The notes: generated by a model from the sequence alone, not told the origin. A stretch of 64,000 bases of DNA from Cupriavidus basilensis OR16 (GCF_000243095.1 NZ_AHJE01000012.1:1-64000), one strand, 5' to 3'. Shown: positions 7,961-17,393, counted from the first letter of the stretch. Translations and numbers: made by a program.

Positions 7961-9004
7961 TCAGGCGTCCCGGATGCTGCCCGGCGAGCCAGTGTTGCCG
8001 ATCACGCCAGTACTTTCGCGGCGCACGCGGATGTCATTGTTGACTTCAATCACACCGTAGGTATCGTCGGCCACCTCTTCGATGTAGTACTTCTGACCGC
8101 GATCGCGCACGGTGCCCGACAGCGACACCACGCCGTTGCTTACGTCCACGCTGACGTCGCTAACATCGACGCGGCGCGCCCAGCTGAGCCGCTCGCAGAT
8201 CTGGTCGCGGATGCTGTCGTCGCTGCGCTGATAGCCACGCGGACCGGCGTAGGATTCGTGCTCCTGGTAGCGGTAGCGCTCATGCCTGCCGAACAAGTCC
8301 CCCACGGCCTCGCCGATGCGGCGGCCAACGTTGTAGAGCACGCCACGATCCTCGTGCTCGTGATCGCGGTCGTCATCGGCCTCCCCGCCGCGGCGCCGCG
8401 CGCTCTCGCGGCCGTAACTGCGGCCGTAGCGCTGGCCTTCGTCCCAGTCTTCGCTTGGGGCGGTCCGGTAGCGGGTGTCACTGCGCAGTTCGCTGAAGTA
8501 GGGATCGTGGTCGCCTGAGCGCGCCGATTCATGCGGTTCGCGCGGGCGCTCTGCGCTTTCGCGCCGCTGGCGCTCGGTGTACACGCTATCGCGCCGCATC
8601 TGCGGATCGCCCCATTCAGCGGCGTGTCCCCTGCCGTAGCCACCGTTCAGCCCATAGCGCAAGCTGCTGCCGTAGCTGTCACTTGAGCGGCCCAGCTCGC
8701 GGCCGTCCTCGCGACGACCGTAGCGGCCGTCTTCCCGGCGGCCATAGCCGATGCCATCGCGATTCGCGTCGGGGCTGCCGTAGCGGCTCTCATAGTCTCG
8801 CCCCGACGGCCATTCGGGATACCGTCGCGCACCGTACTGCTCGCTGTAGCCTTCGGGCGGGCGAGCGGGGCCACCGTAGCTGGTCTGGCCCGGGGTCATT
8901 TGCTGGCGCCGGCGCTGCGCCTGCCAGCGTTCGCGTTCGGATTCGGGCAGCCAGTCGTCATCCCACGCCTTGTGGCGTTCGCGTTCGTCATGGTAGTAGC
9001 TCAT
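7961..9004 (-). CDS. Large BON-domain protein with Arg/Tyr/Gly-rich disordered region
   Basis: 347 residues from the ATG at 9004 (AGGAAATCATC upstream; longer starts lack a site). No signal peptide. Residues 1 to ~230 are low-complexity, dominated by Arg, Tyr, Gly, Ser, Asp and Glu, with a tandem YGRREDGR pair. An acidic/His patch (GEADDDRDHEHEDRG) precedes GEAVGDLFGRHERYR, then a BON domain at about 265-335 (IRDQICERLSWARRVDVSDV, GVVSLSGTVRDRGQKYYIEE). BON domains usually bind membranes or lipids; N-terminal disorder of this composition is unusual for them. A paralogue at 26256-27140 has the same plan. Probably stress-related by context. Confidence 0.8.
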   Translation of the reverse strand: MSYYHDERERHKAWDDDWLPESERERWQAQRRRQQMTPGQTSYGGPARPPEGYSEQYGARRYPEWPSGRDYESRYGSPDANRDGIGYGRREDGRYGRREDGRELGRSSDSYGSSLRYGLNGGYGRGHAAEWGDPQMRRDSVYTERQRRESAERPREPHESARSGDHDPYFSELRSDTRYRTAPSEDWDEGQRYGRSYGRESARRRGGEADDDRDHEHEDRGVLYNVGRRIGEAVGDLFGRHERYRYQEHESYAGPRGYQRSDDSIRDQICERLSWARRVDVSDVSVDVSNGVVSLSGTVRDRGQKYYIEEVADDTYGVIEVNNDIRVRRESTGVIGNTGSPGSIRDA

Positions 9005-9532
9005 GATGATTTCCTGACAATGTGGATTTGGCGCCATATGCGGATGGCGAAGCGACAGATGCGCGGCCCGCAGGCGAGTAATCAGGAAGTGGCAAGATTC
9101 GTACCGTGCGGCGCCACTGGCCTGTCGCGGCACTGAGGCCGTGGGTCAATGCAACCCTTGCAGAGGTTGTAAAGATTGCAGGTAGCCTCAATGGAAATGG
9201 CGCGATATCCACATGATCGCGTGACGTGCCCAGGGAAAGCGATTGCGACGCCCGGCCCGCCGCAACAGCGCCCAGGCGACCACGAAGGGATTCACTATCG
9301 TACCGCTACAACCAGTCGAAAATCGATCGCGGACTTCGAGCCAAGCGCTGAGTTGCCATAATCTTCGCGTTGCACTCTGCTTACCTACGAGGGGCGACAT
9401 GCAGAATAAGCTCGCGGGAGGATACCCGGAATCGGCTGGTGTCCTGGCTGTGGCAGTTGGCCGGACCGGTCAACGCGGCGTAGGATCAGCGAAAGGTGAC
9501 TTAGCCACGGCTCATAGCGCGTTGGCTCCCAG
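9005..9532. other. No recognisable gene
   Basis: Intergenic; short open frames lack motifs and ribosome sites. It should contain the promoter of the large BON gene near 9010-9150. Confidence 0.4.
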
Positions 9533-9853
9533 CTAGTGGTCCTGTGAAGGCAATTCCCGCAGCCGTTCAAGTGCTTCAAGCGCGGTATCGCAGTCGTCTT
9601 TGCTGCGCAATCGTTGGGTGTCGATGTAAATCAGTATCGATCTCACCACGATGTTCTTATCCTCACACCGGGACGATGCCGCGGAAACGCACGCGACCTC
9701 AAGCTCCGATCGCAAGCTCTCTCGGATGATATCGATAAACATCGTGCAAGCGGAGGGGTGCACACTGCTCTCGGATGACGCGGCACGGGCGGAGACTGCA
9801 TCTGCCGCCGGCCATAGGATGCAGAGCTGAAGCGTCAAGGCGATCAATTGCAT
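9533..9853 (-). CDS. Hypothetical exported protein
   Basis: From the ATG at 9853, 106 residues: a signal-peptide-like start (MQLIALTLQLCILWPAADA) and a mature part with three cysteines (HPSACTMF, EVACVSA, DDCDTAL) and charged helices. The frame continues upstream to 10099, so the start is uncertain; the chosen start places the hydrophobic segment at the N-terminus. No family recognised. Confidence 0.45.
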   Translation of the reverse strand: MQLIALTLQLCILWPAADAVSARAASSESSVHPSACTMFIDIIRESLRSELEVACVSAASSRCEDKNIVVRSILIYIDTQRLRSKDDCDTALEALERLRELPSQDH

Positions 9854-10659
9854 TTTTTGCGAAGAACCTATTGCGAAAGGGCAGAGATCGCAAGTCATCC
9901 GCCTTCCGATTGCGGCGGTGATCCCGATGATCTCGGCTAACACCCCCATAGGACCCACGGACAGATGTGGATCGCCTCCTGATATCTGATAGGAATGCAT
10001 GTCTGTCACCCAAGGGGGGCATTGCCGCAAGCTGTCCTGCTGCCCAGCTAAAGAATACACACGAGAGGTATGGTGTAGGGACTCAACGACGCTTAGCAAG
10101 ACCTTGCCGACCCCGGAAACACTATCTCGACGCAGCCAGTCGTCTCGAGTCCTATGTGGGGCACTAGCTCGTTTGGTGGTTTTCAGTTCCCGCTAGCCTA
10201 CTTAGCGTCGCCGATGGCGACTAGAATGGCAGTCTGGGGACCCCGAGAGTTGCAGTACGCCGCCGTCCTCGCCATTGGCGAATAAATGCCTGGCCGAGGC
10301 GCTTATAGGACTGACAAGCCCATGCTTACCACTGTGACGGGATCCATCCTGCTTGAGGCGTAGTGCGCGGCGTGGCCGCCCAATATCTGGTTGCTCTGAG
10401 ATGGAGGCCAGATCGAATCTCGTTTGTCGTTCCAGAAGTGGCGCAACTATGGACATTTAATCTTATGGAACCACCCATCGCTATTGGCCCACGCGTGACG
10501 CGTTTCGAACTAGCCAGCGCTTTACCATTCACAAATTCCCCCGGCGATGTTTGATGATGGGACGACTGTGCGTTGTTCTGGGGATCCCGGTAAGGTTCAC
10601 CGCCAGGGGGACGTTAGTTGATGTGCAAAAAGGGGAAGAAACGGGCGCTAGAATGCTAA
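9854..10659. other. No recognisable gene
   Basis: Several short overlapping frames on both strands, none with a ribosome site or known motif. Probably degenerate sequence upstream of the CsbD remnant. Confidence 0.35.
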
Positions 10660-10741
10660 CTAAAGACGCTCGATTATTTTCAGGGTCGTCGTCGGTGAGC
10701 TGGTCTCATTTCTCCTTGCCCTTGGCCTGATCCCAATTCAT
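10660..10741 (-). pseudogene. CsbD-family stress protein remnant
   Basis: ATG at 10741 with AGAGGAAACGACT upstream starts MNWDQAKGKEK, then a TGA at 10706-10708, and continues in frame DQLTDDDPEN. CsbD proteins normally start MNWD...GK and continue through K...LTDDD, so this is a CsbD gene interrupted by a stop, with loss of the second half. CsbD is a small general-stress protein; the start site is intact but the product is dead. Confidence 0.6.
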
Positions 10742-10827
10742 AGTCGTTTCCTCTATCTGGTGGATGGGTGCCATGCTGATCCGGCGTGCCGGGCCAGCAC
10801 ATGCGAAGGCAACTGACTAGGCGCAAC

Positions 10828-11412
10828 TTACCTGGCGTACTTGGTTCTCACGTCGGCTTGGCACTTGCTCTTGGCATCGCCGGACATGGCATCGCACTTT
10901 TCCTTGTCGGCCTTGTAGGCGGCGTCCACACTGTCCTTCTTGGCATCGGCGCGCGCTTCAGCCACGTCGGTGCTAGTACCGGTGGCGGCAGCCTTCTCGA
11001 CCTTGGCCGAGCCCACGGCTTGTTCGTGGGCAGCCTTGGCTTCCTTCACGCACACATCCTTGTCATTGCCCTTGAGGTCTTCGCACTTCTCCTTGGCCAC
11101 GCTGTAGTCGGCATCGGCCTTGATCTTGTCCGCCCTGGCGCGTGCCTTGGCGGTGCCGTCGAGCGTTGCTTCCGCGCTAGCCTTGGCCACTTCCTCATCG
11201 CGCTTGGCTTCCTTCACGCAGACGTCTTTCGCATTGCCCTTGAGGCTGTCGCACTGGGCGCGCGCAACCTTGTAGTTGGCGTTGGCGGTTTTTACGGCCG
11301 CGTCATAGTCCGCCTTGGAACCTGCCGGCGCCGCCTGCGCCAGCGTGAAGGCGGCAGGGCCGGCAAACACCATCGAACACACTGCTGCTGTGGTTAGCCA
11401 TGTCTTCATCAT
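10828..11412 (-). CDS. Exported Cys-repeat helical protein (three C-X10-C units)
   Basis: 194 residues from the ATG at 11412, chosen because GGAGCACGAT precedes it. The signal peptide ends AGPAAFTLAQA. The mature part is Ala/Lys/Asp-rich, almost all helix, with three repeats of about 55 residues, each ending in a pair of cysteines exactly ten residues apart: CDSLKGNAKDVC, CEDLKGNDKDVC and CDAMSGDAKSKC. This predicts three helical hairpins closed by disulphides in the periplasm. Similar proteins occur as uncharacterised exported proteins in Cupriavidus and Ralstonia. Single-gene unit. Confidence 0.72.
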   Translation of the reverse strand: MMKTWLTTAAVCSMVFAGPAAFTLAQAAPAGSKADYDAAVKTANANYKVARAQCDSLKGNAKDVCVKEAKRDEEVAKASAEATLDGTAKARARADKIKADADYSVAKEKCEDLKGNDKDVCVKEAKAAHEQAVGSAKVEKAAATGTSTDVAEARADAKKDSVDAAYKADKEKCDAMSGDAKSKCQADVRTKYAR

Positions 11413-12336
11413 ATCGTGCTCCATTTCAGGGGTGAAATATTGTGGAGAGCGGTCCCGCTGTCGGCGACTGCCTCAGGCGCCCGCATCTGCCCACATCATA
11501 TGTACAGATTACGCACCAACCGTGTCCGCAAGCAGGCGTCTGGCTCCGAAAGCCGCGTAAGACAATTCCGACACATCAAGCGCGACGTCACGGCCAAGAG
11601 CGCCAACCTTGGCCTTGCGCCGCCGCGCGCCATCGGCACTAGACTGCCGCTCCTTTCCAGGAGCTACATGTATTTTTCTGCACAGTTCCTGCCAGAACTG
11701 TGCGAACGCCTTAGTCGGCGTGCCCATGTTGCCCTTGCGCACCGGGCCGTAAAGCGAGCAGGACGACGTCCGGCTGGAGCTTCACCGCGCTTTCGATCGC
11801 TTCTTCACCATCAACCGCGGTGGATACCTGATGACCGGGCAGCTATGATGAGAGGCACGTCGCTGGCGACGTCCGATCTCAACTGGATAACGGCTTGTCC
11901 GTCCACTTGCGTCTCCGCGAGCCAAAGGCTGACAACGAGATTGTGTTTCGCTTGCTAAATGGAGGCGAGATATGCCTTGACCGCAACGCCAAGGTGCGTC
12001 AGGTCTGCGAGCCAGCAAAGCGGAGCGAGGGAAATAGCAATCGGCCTGCGCGGCAGAGCGGCATCAGATGGAGTAGAGGCGTCGGCGTGGGCGTGCGTGA
12101 GAGAATGCAGGCGGGTGCAGGCGGCGGGAGCTCTGTGTATGGCAGCCTGCAGATTCCCGCATTGAGGGTTCCGAATTGCCGCCTCGAATTTGCGTCCTGC
12201 CGCTCGGGCCAATCAGGATGGGTGCGCGGAGGCAGTCCTCCGCGCCAGGGCGATGGCGGTTGCAACAGAACGCGATCGCGAGACCAGGGTACCGGCGCGC
12301 AAGGCGGTCGGGCCTGGTCCGCGATTCAGTCTACCT
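11413..12336. other. Mostly non-coding stretch with a receiver-domain remnant
   Basis: Apart from the remnant at 11755-11840, no gene is recognisable on either strand. Open frames here are long only because of the high GC content. Confidence 0.4.
11755..11840 (-). pseudogene. Response-regulator receiver domain remnant
   Basis: One minus-strand frame reads LPGHQVSTAVDGEEAIESAV then KLQPDVVLLAL. This is the segment of a receiver domain running from helix 1/strand 2 to strand 3, where the phosphorylated Asp would follow VVLL; here the residue is Ala. Sequence on both sides is out of frame. It resembles the C-terminal receiver of the hybrid kinase at 14329 and may derive from a duplicated copy. 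Confidence 0.55.
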
Positions 12337-12765
12337 TCAGTCCGAGCCTCGGCCGCCACCTCGGTTGGCCATCAACAGGCCCAGGATAATGCCGACCCCG
12401 ACCGCCATGCCCATGGACCGCAACGGCTGCTCCTGGACATAGGCGGCGGTCTCCTCGGCTCGCCGGGATATTTGCAGGCGCACATTTTCCGAGACGCCCT
12501 TTGCGGCATCCCTGGTCGCGTTCATCTTGCTCAGGAATTCTTCCTTGGCCTCGTCCAGCGCAGCGCCGGATAAGGTGGGAATGCGGCGGATTAGGTCATC
12601 GAGTTCCTGCTTCAGACCGTAGACTTCGTCGCGAGCGACCGCGCCCACCTGTTTGCTGGCGTCCTTGGCAGCGTCCAGGACGTTCTTGGTTGCCGTGCCG
12701 AACTTGCCGGCGATGCCCGGTGATTCGTTCTGGACGGAGGATTGGGTATTGCCTTGCGTTTCCAT
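12337..12765 (-). CDS. DUF883 (ElaB/YqjD-type) membrane-anchored protein
   Basis: 142 residues from the ATG at 12765 (AGGAGCACGACGA upstream). A long amphipathic helical region (about 25-110, with DEVYGLKQELDDLIRRIPTL) is followed by a C-terminal membrane segment with a glycine zipper (MGMAVGVGIILGLLMANRGG). This is the layout of ElaB/YqjD, which in E. coli bind ribosomes at the inner membrane in stationary phase. Followed upstream on the same strand by a small charged ORF. Confidence 0.8.
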   Translation of the reverse strand: METQGNTQSSVQNESPGIAGKFGTATKNVLDAAKDASKQVGAVARDEVYGLKQELDDLIRRIPTLSGAALDEAKEEFLSKMNATRDAAKGVSENVRLQISRRAEETAAYVQEQPLRSMGMAVGVGIILGLLMANRGGGRGSD

Positions 12766-12802
12766 TCGTCGTGCTCCTGAGAATCGGTCGTTCGGCATGA
12801 GG

Positions 12803-12952
12803 TCATCGCGCGCGGCGGGCGCGGCGCGAGGTACCAGCAGGGTCGTCGCGCATGCCGTCAGAGCCAAGCCCGCGTGGCAAATCCAGCAACCTTGCCTCGC
12901 GCATGCCACTGCGATCTTGCTGCTGGTCTTGGCCCTTGTCCTGGTTGCTCAT
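12803..12952 (-). CDS. Small hydrophilic protein
   Basis: 49 residues from the ATG at 12952 (MSNQDKGQDQQQDRSGMREA...), Gln/Asp-rich at the start and Arg-rich at the end. It precedes the DUF883 gene on the same strand by 37 bp. Composition resembles short stress-associated hydrophilic peptides of Burkholderiales, but no family is assigned. Coding is uncertain. Confidence 0.35.
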   Translation of the reverse strand: MSNQDKGQDQQQDRSGMREARLLDLPRGLGSDGMRDDPAGTSRRARRAR

Positions 12953-13288
12953 CCGGCCGCCACCTTGCTCGTGGCGGGCTTGCCGCATCAACGTAGCTGC
13001 AATCGGCGTGCCAGCCTCGCGTCGCTCCTCTATTGCCTCGGGTGGCGCATGCCAGCGTGCAGAGGCGCTTGGCTTCGATGCGCGCCGGCTGGAATTACAA
13101 ATTCCTGCTCCGAGTTACACACTTTGCGGCGTAGCGAAGGCGTGACATCTACGGCGGTTCACTGCTGCTTCGCGCCCTGTCAGCAGGTACGCTTCTTGCG
13201 CGTCACGTTCATCTGGTTCGCAAAAACTCATGGTTTCCACTCGTGTGGCGGCTCATGTCATACCTGACCATGCTATCAGGAGAGAGCG

Positions 13289-13735
13289 ATGAAAATTCCT
13301 GCACTTACTCTGCGGATGACTTGTGTCGCCGCTGCGCTGGCGGCGGCTACCGGCGGTGCGTTTGCGCTCGATACAGGCGGCTTCATGCGCGTGGCCGCCG
13401 ACACCCCCCCGGCTGTGCCACCCGTCTTGGTCCCTGGCGTGCCGGCGCGCGCCGAGGGTGACCGCGACCAGCGGCCTGCGGCCACCACTGAAATGAGCGC
13501 AGACAAGGTCGAGCAATCCGTCAGCGACAGCGCCATTACGACCAAAGTGAAGACCAAGCTGCTTGCCACCAAGGACCTGAGGTCCACGGGCATTCACGTG
13601 AAGACCAAGGATGGCACGGTCAACCTGCGCGGCTCGGTGCCGACGAAGGAACAGCACCAGCTCGCAGTTGATGCCACGCGTAGCGTTGAGGGGGTGAGTT
13701 CGGTGAACGACGAGCTGAAGGTGTTACCGCGCTAG
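13289..13735 (+). CDS. Periplasmic BON-domain protein (OsmY-like)
   Basis: 148 residues with AGGAGAGAGCG before the ATG. Signal peptide to about residue 27 (AAATGGAFA), a proline-rich linker, then a BON domain at about 75-147 (DSAITTKVKTKLL, GTVNLRGSVPTKEQ, SVEGVSSVNDELKVLP). Complete BON domain, unlike its two relatives at 34737 and 37220. Probably a periplasmic osmotic or envelope stress protein. Confidence 0.82.
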   Translation: MKIPALTLRMTCVAAALAAATGGAFALDTGGFMRVAADTPPAVPPVLVPGVPARAEGDRDQRPAATTEMSADKVEQSVSDSAITTKVKTKLLATKDLRSTGIHVKTKDGTVNLRGSVPTKEQHQLAVDATRSVEGVSSVNDELKVLPR

Positions 13736-13837
13736 TCCGCTACCGCTCTGCTGGGGGATAGCCGGCAGGACAGACTCACCTGAGCGGCACGGAGCCTAAG
13801 GCCACGATCCTGGCCTCGAGGTTCTCGTGCCGCTCCT

Positions 13838-14232
13838 TCATTTCCGCGACACTTCCGCGGTCAGACGCCTGGCTGAGGGCGCTTCCCGTAGGACGATGTC
13901 GCACGCATGCGCGCCGGTGGGTTTGCCAGTGGCGAGTTTGGGCAGGTACGGTTCCAACATCGGTAGTACGTCGTCGGCAAAGCGCATGGTGTTGAGCACC
14001 AGCGCATAGCCGCGTTCGCCGCGCTTGTCAGGTCGGAGGGAGTAGGGTGTATCGACGTAGTAAGGTGGAATCTTCTCCGCCACCACCACGAAGTTGACGA
14101 TATCGACTGTCTGCGTGGCCTCGACATTGGCCTGCCGGGATCAGCAGCACGTATTATGCCGGCCACAGCACGATCGGTATGCCGGCGAGCCAGAAGGTTA
14201 TGGCACCTTTCCAGATGATGCGTGACGCGACG
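13838..14232 (-). pseudogene. ku: Ku (non-homologous end joining) protein, deleted remnant
   Basis: The N-terminal Ku motif SRIIWKGAITFWLAGIPIVL is read from about 14232 to 14160 and ends in TAA. After a gap the frame ANVEATQTVDIVNFV / PPYYVDTPYSLRPDKRGERG (14135-14010) matches the core of bacterial Ku, then NTMRFADDVLPM. Large parts of the beta-barrel are missing and the C-terminal tail is unrelated or scrambled. Intact Ku is about 270 residues; here under half remains in two frames. Non-functional. Confidence 0.72.
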
Positions 14233-14328
14233 GAACTCCTTGCATAGCCCGGATTGCGCGCTGCGGAGGAGGCGGCGGCAGATCGGGGTTGGCTCCTTGC
14301 TTTTGGTGACGCTTGGCAGACGACGCGC

Positions 14329-16290
14329 TCACGCGTCGAGCCCGTCGAGCAGTCGCGTCAGCTCGTCGAGGTCCGCGGGTTTGACCAGATGCAGGTCGAA
14401 CCCCGCTTCGAGCGTGCGCCGCTTGTCTTCGGGCTGGCCGAAGCCCGTCAGCGCCACCAGCTTTGCGCCGCTCAGTTCGGGCAGCGCGCGCAGGCGCCGT
14501 GCGGTCTCGAAGCCGTCCATCGCCGGCATGCCCAGGTCGAGCAGGATCACGTCGGGGCGCACGCTGGCCGCGCGCGCCACCGCGCTCTGACCGTCCGAAG
14601 CGGTAACCACAGTATGGCCCAGCGCCTGCAGGGTCATCGTCATCGCTTCGAGCGCATCGATGTTGTCGTCCACCAGCATGACGGTGCGCCGCGGTCCGCT
14701 GTGGGGCACTGTCATGCCCCTGGGGGGATGCCAGCACTGCCAGGGTTCCACCGGCAGCACCACGATAAACGTGCTGCCTTCGCCGGGGCCGGGGCTTTCC
14801 ACGTGGATGCGCCCGCCATGCAGGCGCACCAGCTTCTGTACTAGCGTCAGACCGATACCGGGGCCGTCCTGTAAGGCGGAGCCACGCTGCGCGTCGGCAC
14901 CTGTTTCGCCACCGATGGTGTCGTCCGGTGCCAGCGGGTCGAACAGTCGCCGCTGCATGGCCTCGGATAGGCCCGCGCCGTTGTCGCGCACGCGCACGGT
15001 CACTTGGCCCTCCTGCGTGGTGGCGTCCACGGAGATCTGCCCGGCTGCGGGCGTATATGTGGCCGCGTTCTGCAGCAGGTTGCTGAAAATTTGTGTGAGA
15101 CGCACCAGGTCCCCCCGCACCGGCAGCGCTTGCTCCGGCAGCGCGAGGCGCAGTATTTGGCCGTTCGCATCAAGGAGCGGGCGCACGGTTTCCACGGCAG
15201 TATTCAGCGCCGAGCGCAATTCCACCAGGTCCTGCCGCAGCGTGATCTTTCCCTGGTTGAAGCGCGAGATGTTGAGAAGTTCGTCAACCAGCCGTGTCAG
15301 GTGATGGAGCTGGCGCCCGATCACGTCGCGCGCGCGGAACATGTCCTCGCGCGAGGGCGAGAGTTGCTGCAGCAGGTCGGCGGCGCTGCGCATCGGCGCC
15401 AGCGGGTTGCGCAACTCGTGTGCCAGCATGGCGAGGAACTGATCCTTGCGGCGTTGCTCGTCGCGCAGCGCGCGCAACGCGCGGTTCTGCGTTGTGACGT
15501 CCTGGCAGATTCCTGCCACGGGCAGCGAGCGGCCATCTGCGCCGGGGCGGCTACGGATCGGGAACGCGCGCGCGTGTATTTCCCGAATCTCGCCGCCCGG
15601 CCGTGTCAGCTGAAATTCGATTTCCATCCTGCCGTTGCGCAGCATGTCCGCGAATGCGGCTTCCACGCGCGGCCGGTCTGCCGGCGGCACGCGGTCGAGA
15701 CAGCGGCCTGGATTATCCAAGACTTCCTCGGCCGTGTGGCCTAGGAGCGCGGCAACCGAAGGGCTGACGAACAGCAGTCGCTTCTCGTCGGGGTCCAGAA
15801 TCCACACCACGTCGGCCAGGGATTCGGCCAGTTGGCGGAACATGCCCTCGCTTTCGCGCAGCGTCTGGGTCGTGTGCCGGAGCGCATCCTCGGCCTCGCG
15901 TTGGCGCAGCAGTGCGTTGATGCTGAGCAGCATTTCCTCCGGTTCCGCAGGCTCCACAAGATGGCTGTCTGCGCCACAGTCCAGCACCTGCACACGCTGT
16001 CGTGCATCTGCCAGCCCGGTCGATGTCAGCAGTATCAGCGTGCGCGCGGTGGCCGGATCGCGCTTGAGAAGCCGACAGACCTCAAGGCCACTCATATCGG
16101 GAAGCTTCACGCCAAGCAGCACGAGCGCTGGCGAATGCTGGCGTACCAGTGACAGGGCCGCCTGGCCGGTGGTGGCTTCAAGTACCGAGAACTTCGCGCG
16201 GTTCAGGATTCGGCTCTTGACGTAACGAGGGCCGTCGCGATCCTCCACATTGAGGATCAGCGGGCGGTTCGTGATGGCGGGCGTATCCAT
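14329..16290 (-). CDS. Hybrid sensor histidine kinase: pseudo-receiver, PAS, kinase, receiver
   Basis: 653 residues from the ATG at 16290 (upstream codons in frame lack coding character). Domains: an N-terminal receiver-like domain (10-125) in which the phospho-acceptor Asp is Gly60 (LVLLGVKLPDMSG) and the conserved Lys is replaced (HLVEPAEP); a PAS domain (about 150-275); HisKA with the phosphorylated His291 in AHELRNPLAP; HATPase with N-box NLLQNAATYT and G-box GPGIGLTLV; and a C-terminal receiver with acceptor Asp585 (VILLDLGMP) and Lys in HLVKPAD. Soluble. The inactive first domain suggests a protein-binding role. No response regulator or output domain is adjacent. Confidence 0.88.
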   Translation of the reverse strand: MDTPAITNRPLILNVEDRDGPRYVKSRILNRAKFSVLEATTGQAALSLVRQHSPALVLLGVKLPDMSGLEVCRLLKRDPATARTLILLTSTGLADARQRVQVLDCGADSHLVEPAEPEEMLLSINALLRQREAEDALRHTTQTLRESEGMFRQLAESLADVVWILDPDEKRLLFVSPSVAALLGHTAEEVLDNPGRCLDRVPPADRPRVEAAFADMLRNGRMEIEFQLTRPGGEIREIHARAFPIRSRPGADGRSLPVAGICQDVTTQNRALRALRDEQRRKDQFLAMLAHELRNPLAPMRSAADLLQQLSPSREDMFRARDVIGRQLHHLTRLVDELLNISRFNQGKITLRQDLVELRSALNTAVETVRPLLDANGQILRLALPEQALPVRGDLVRLTQIFSNLLQNAATYTPAAGQISVDATTQEGQVTVRVRDNGAGLSEAMQRRLFDPLAPDDTIGGETGADAQRGSALQDGPGIGLTLVQKLVRLHGGRIHVESPGPGEGSTFIVVLPVEPWQCWHPPRGMTVPHSGPRRTVMLVDDNIDALEAMTMTLQALGHTVVTASDGQSAVARAASVRPDVILLDLGMPAMDGFETARRLRALPELSGAKLVALTGFGQPEDKRRTLEAGFDLHLVKPADLDELTRLLDGLDA

Positions 16291-17393
16291 GGCATTCAGA
16301 CACCAAGCGCCTCGTTTGTGGCCCGGCGCATGGCTTCGTCGGCTTCCTGCAGTCGCCCGAATCGGTATGACATGGCGTGTGTCCCCCTTGGCCCACCCGA
16401 AAAAGGTGTTCTTGCCAGAAAAAGGCAAGAAGCGTGCCGAAGCGTCAGCTGTGCGCTTGGCGTGATGCGGCGCTGCGCAGCCCGTCCAGGTCATCCCATG
16501 CGAGCAGGATCGACACGCTTTCGAACAGACGGCGCAGCAGCGCGCCGATCTGCCAGCGGAATCGGGCCCCTGGCTCCTACAAGCACGGTTATGCGACTCG
16601 CATGTGGTTTTTACCGGATGTTGTAAATCCTGGTGCTGCAGTACTGCGCCGGATGTGGCTCCCTGCCGGGAGGAACACGCTTTGCATGATTCTGGCTGTT
16701 GCACAGATGAGAGCAGGCAGCGCGCCGGGTTGCAGGGCCCTTTCCACGGCGCCGGGACGCGTGTGCCGAACATCTCTGGCCGCGACCACGTATCTGCGCG
16801 AGTACGGCGGCGCAATCATCGGAACCGCAGCTTTCGCCGCCGGTGCGCGATTCGGCACTTGCCATGCGGTGAAGCACTCGCGCCGCGACCTGTTCGTCAG
16901 GCCTTCCGAGTCGCCGCGGGCGCGACGGCTTGACTGGGTGATGCGTATGGCTCACCCGATGCCGCGCCGTCCGGTCACGCGCCGGAGAGCTATGCCTGAA
17001 CCCGGCTGGGAACGGCGCAATCAGCAGCCGGGCGACCGGCCTGCGCGCAACTTCCATGATGAGCACGGACCACCGCCAGTTGCGGTGCGCCCCGCTGCGA
17101 CTCGGTAGGGTATCGGCCTGACACCACTTTTCTCCTTCCTCGCTTGCTGAACATGCGGCGTACGAGCCGCCAGCGCCTATCATGTAATGGCTGCATGCCA
17201 GTCTGTGACGGGCGGCGCGGCCCCGTTTCGGGCACTGAGCGGACACGCCTCCGCATGCGGCGCAATTGCCAGGTGGCAGTTTTTGATTGAATCCGGTATC
17301 GCTGCCGGCAATTGCCAAAGTGCGGCCCATACTTCCGGTACCGCCTGCGGCCATTCAATCTGAAATTGCCTTTGAGGAAAGGAGCGCGTTCCC
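16291..17393. other. Long divergent intergenic region between two hybrid kinases
   Basis: The two kinase genes are divergent across about 1.1 kb. I see no credible gene; overlapping frames are GC artefacts. The right part carries repeated GCAATTGCCA boxes (see 17262-17317). The length may reflect lost genes. Confidence 0.4.
17262..17317. promoter_or_regulatory. Two GCAATTGCCA boxes upstream of hybrid kinase
   Basis: The 10-mer GCAATTGCCA occurs at 17262-17271 and 17308-17317, 46 bp apart; the second is part of the perfect palindrome GGCAATTGCC (17307-17316). They lie 77-132 bp before the kinase start. Could be operator sites; regulator unknown. Confidence 0.35.

Noticed and set aside
15004..15744. 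A 246-codon plus-strand frame inside the hybrid kinase gene
   Set aside because: Antisense of conserved kinase domains.
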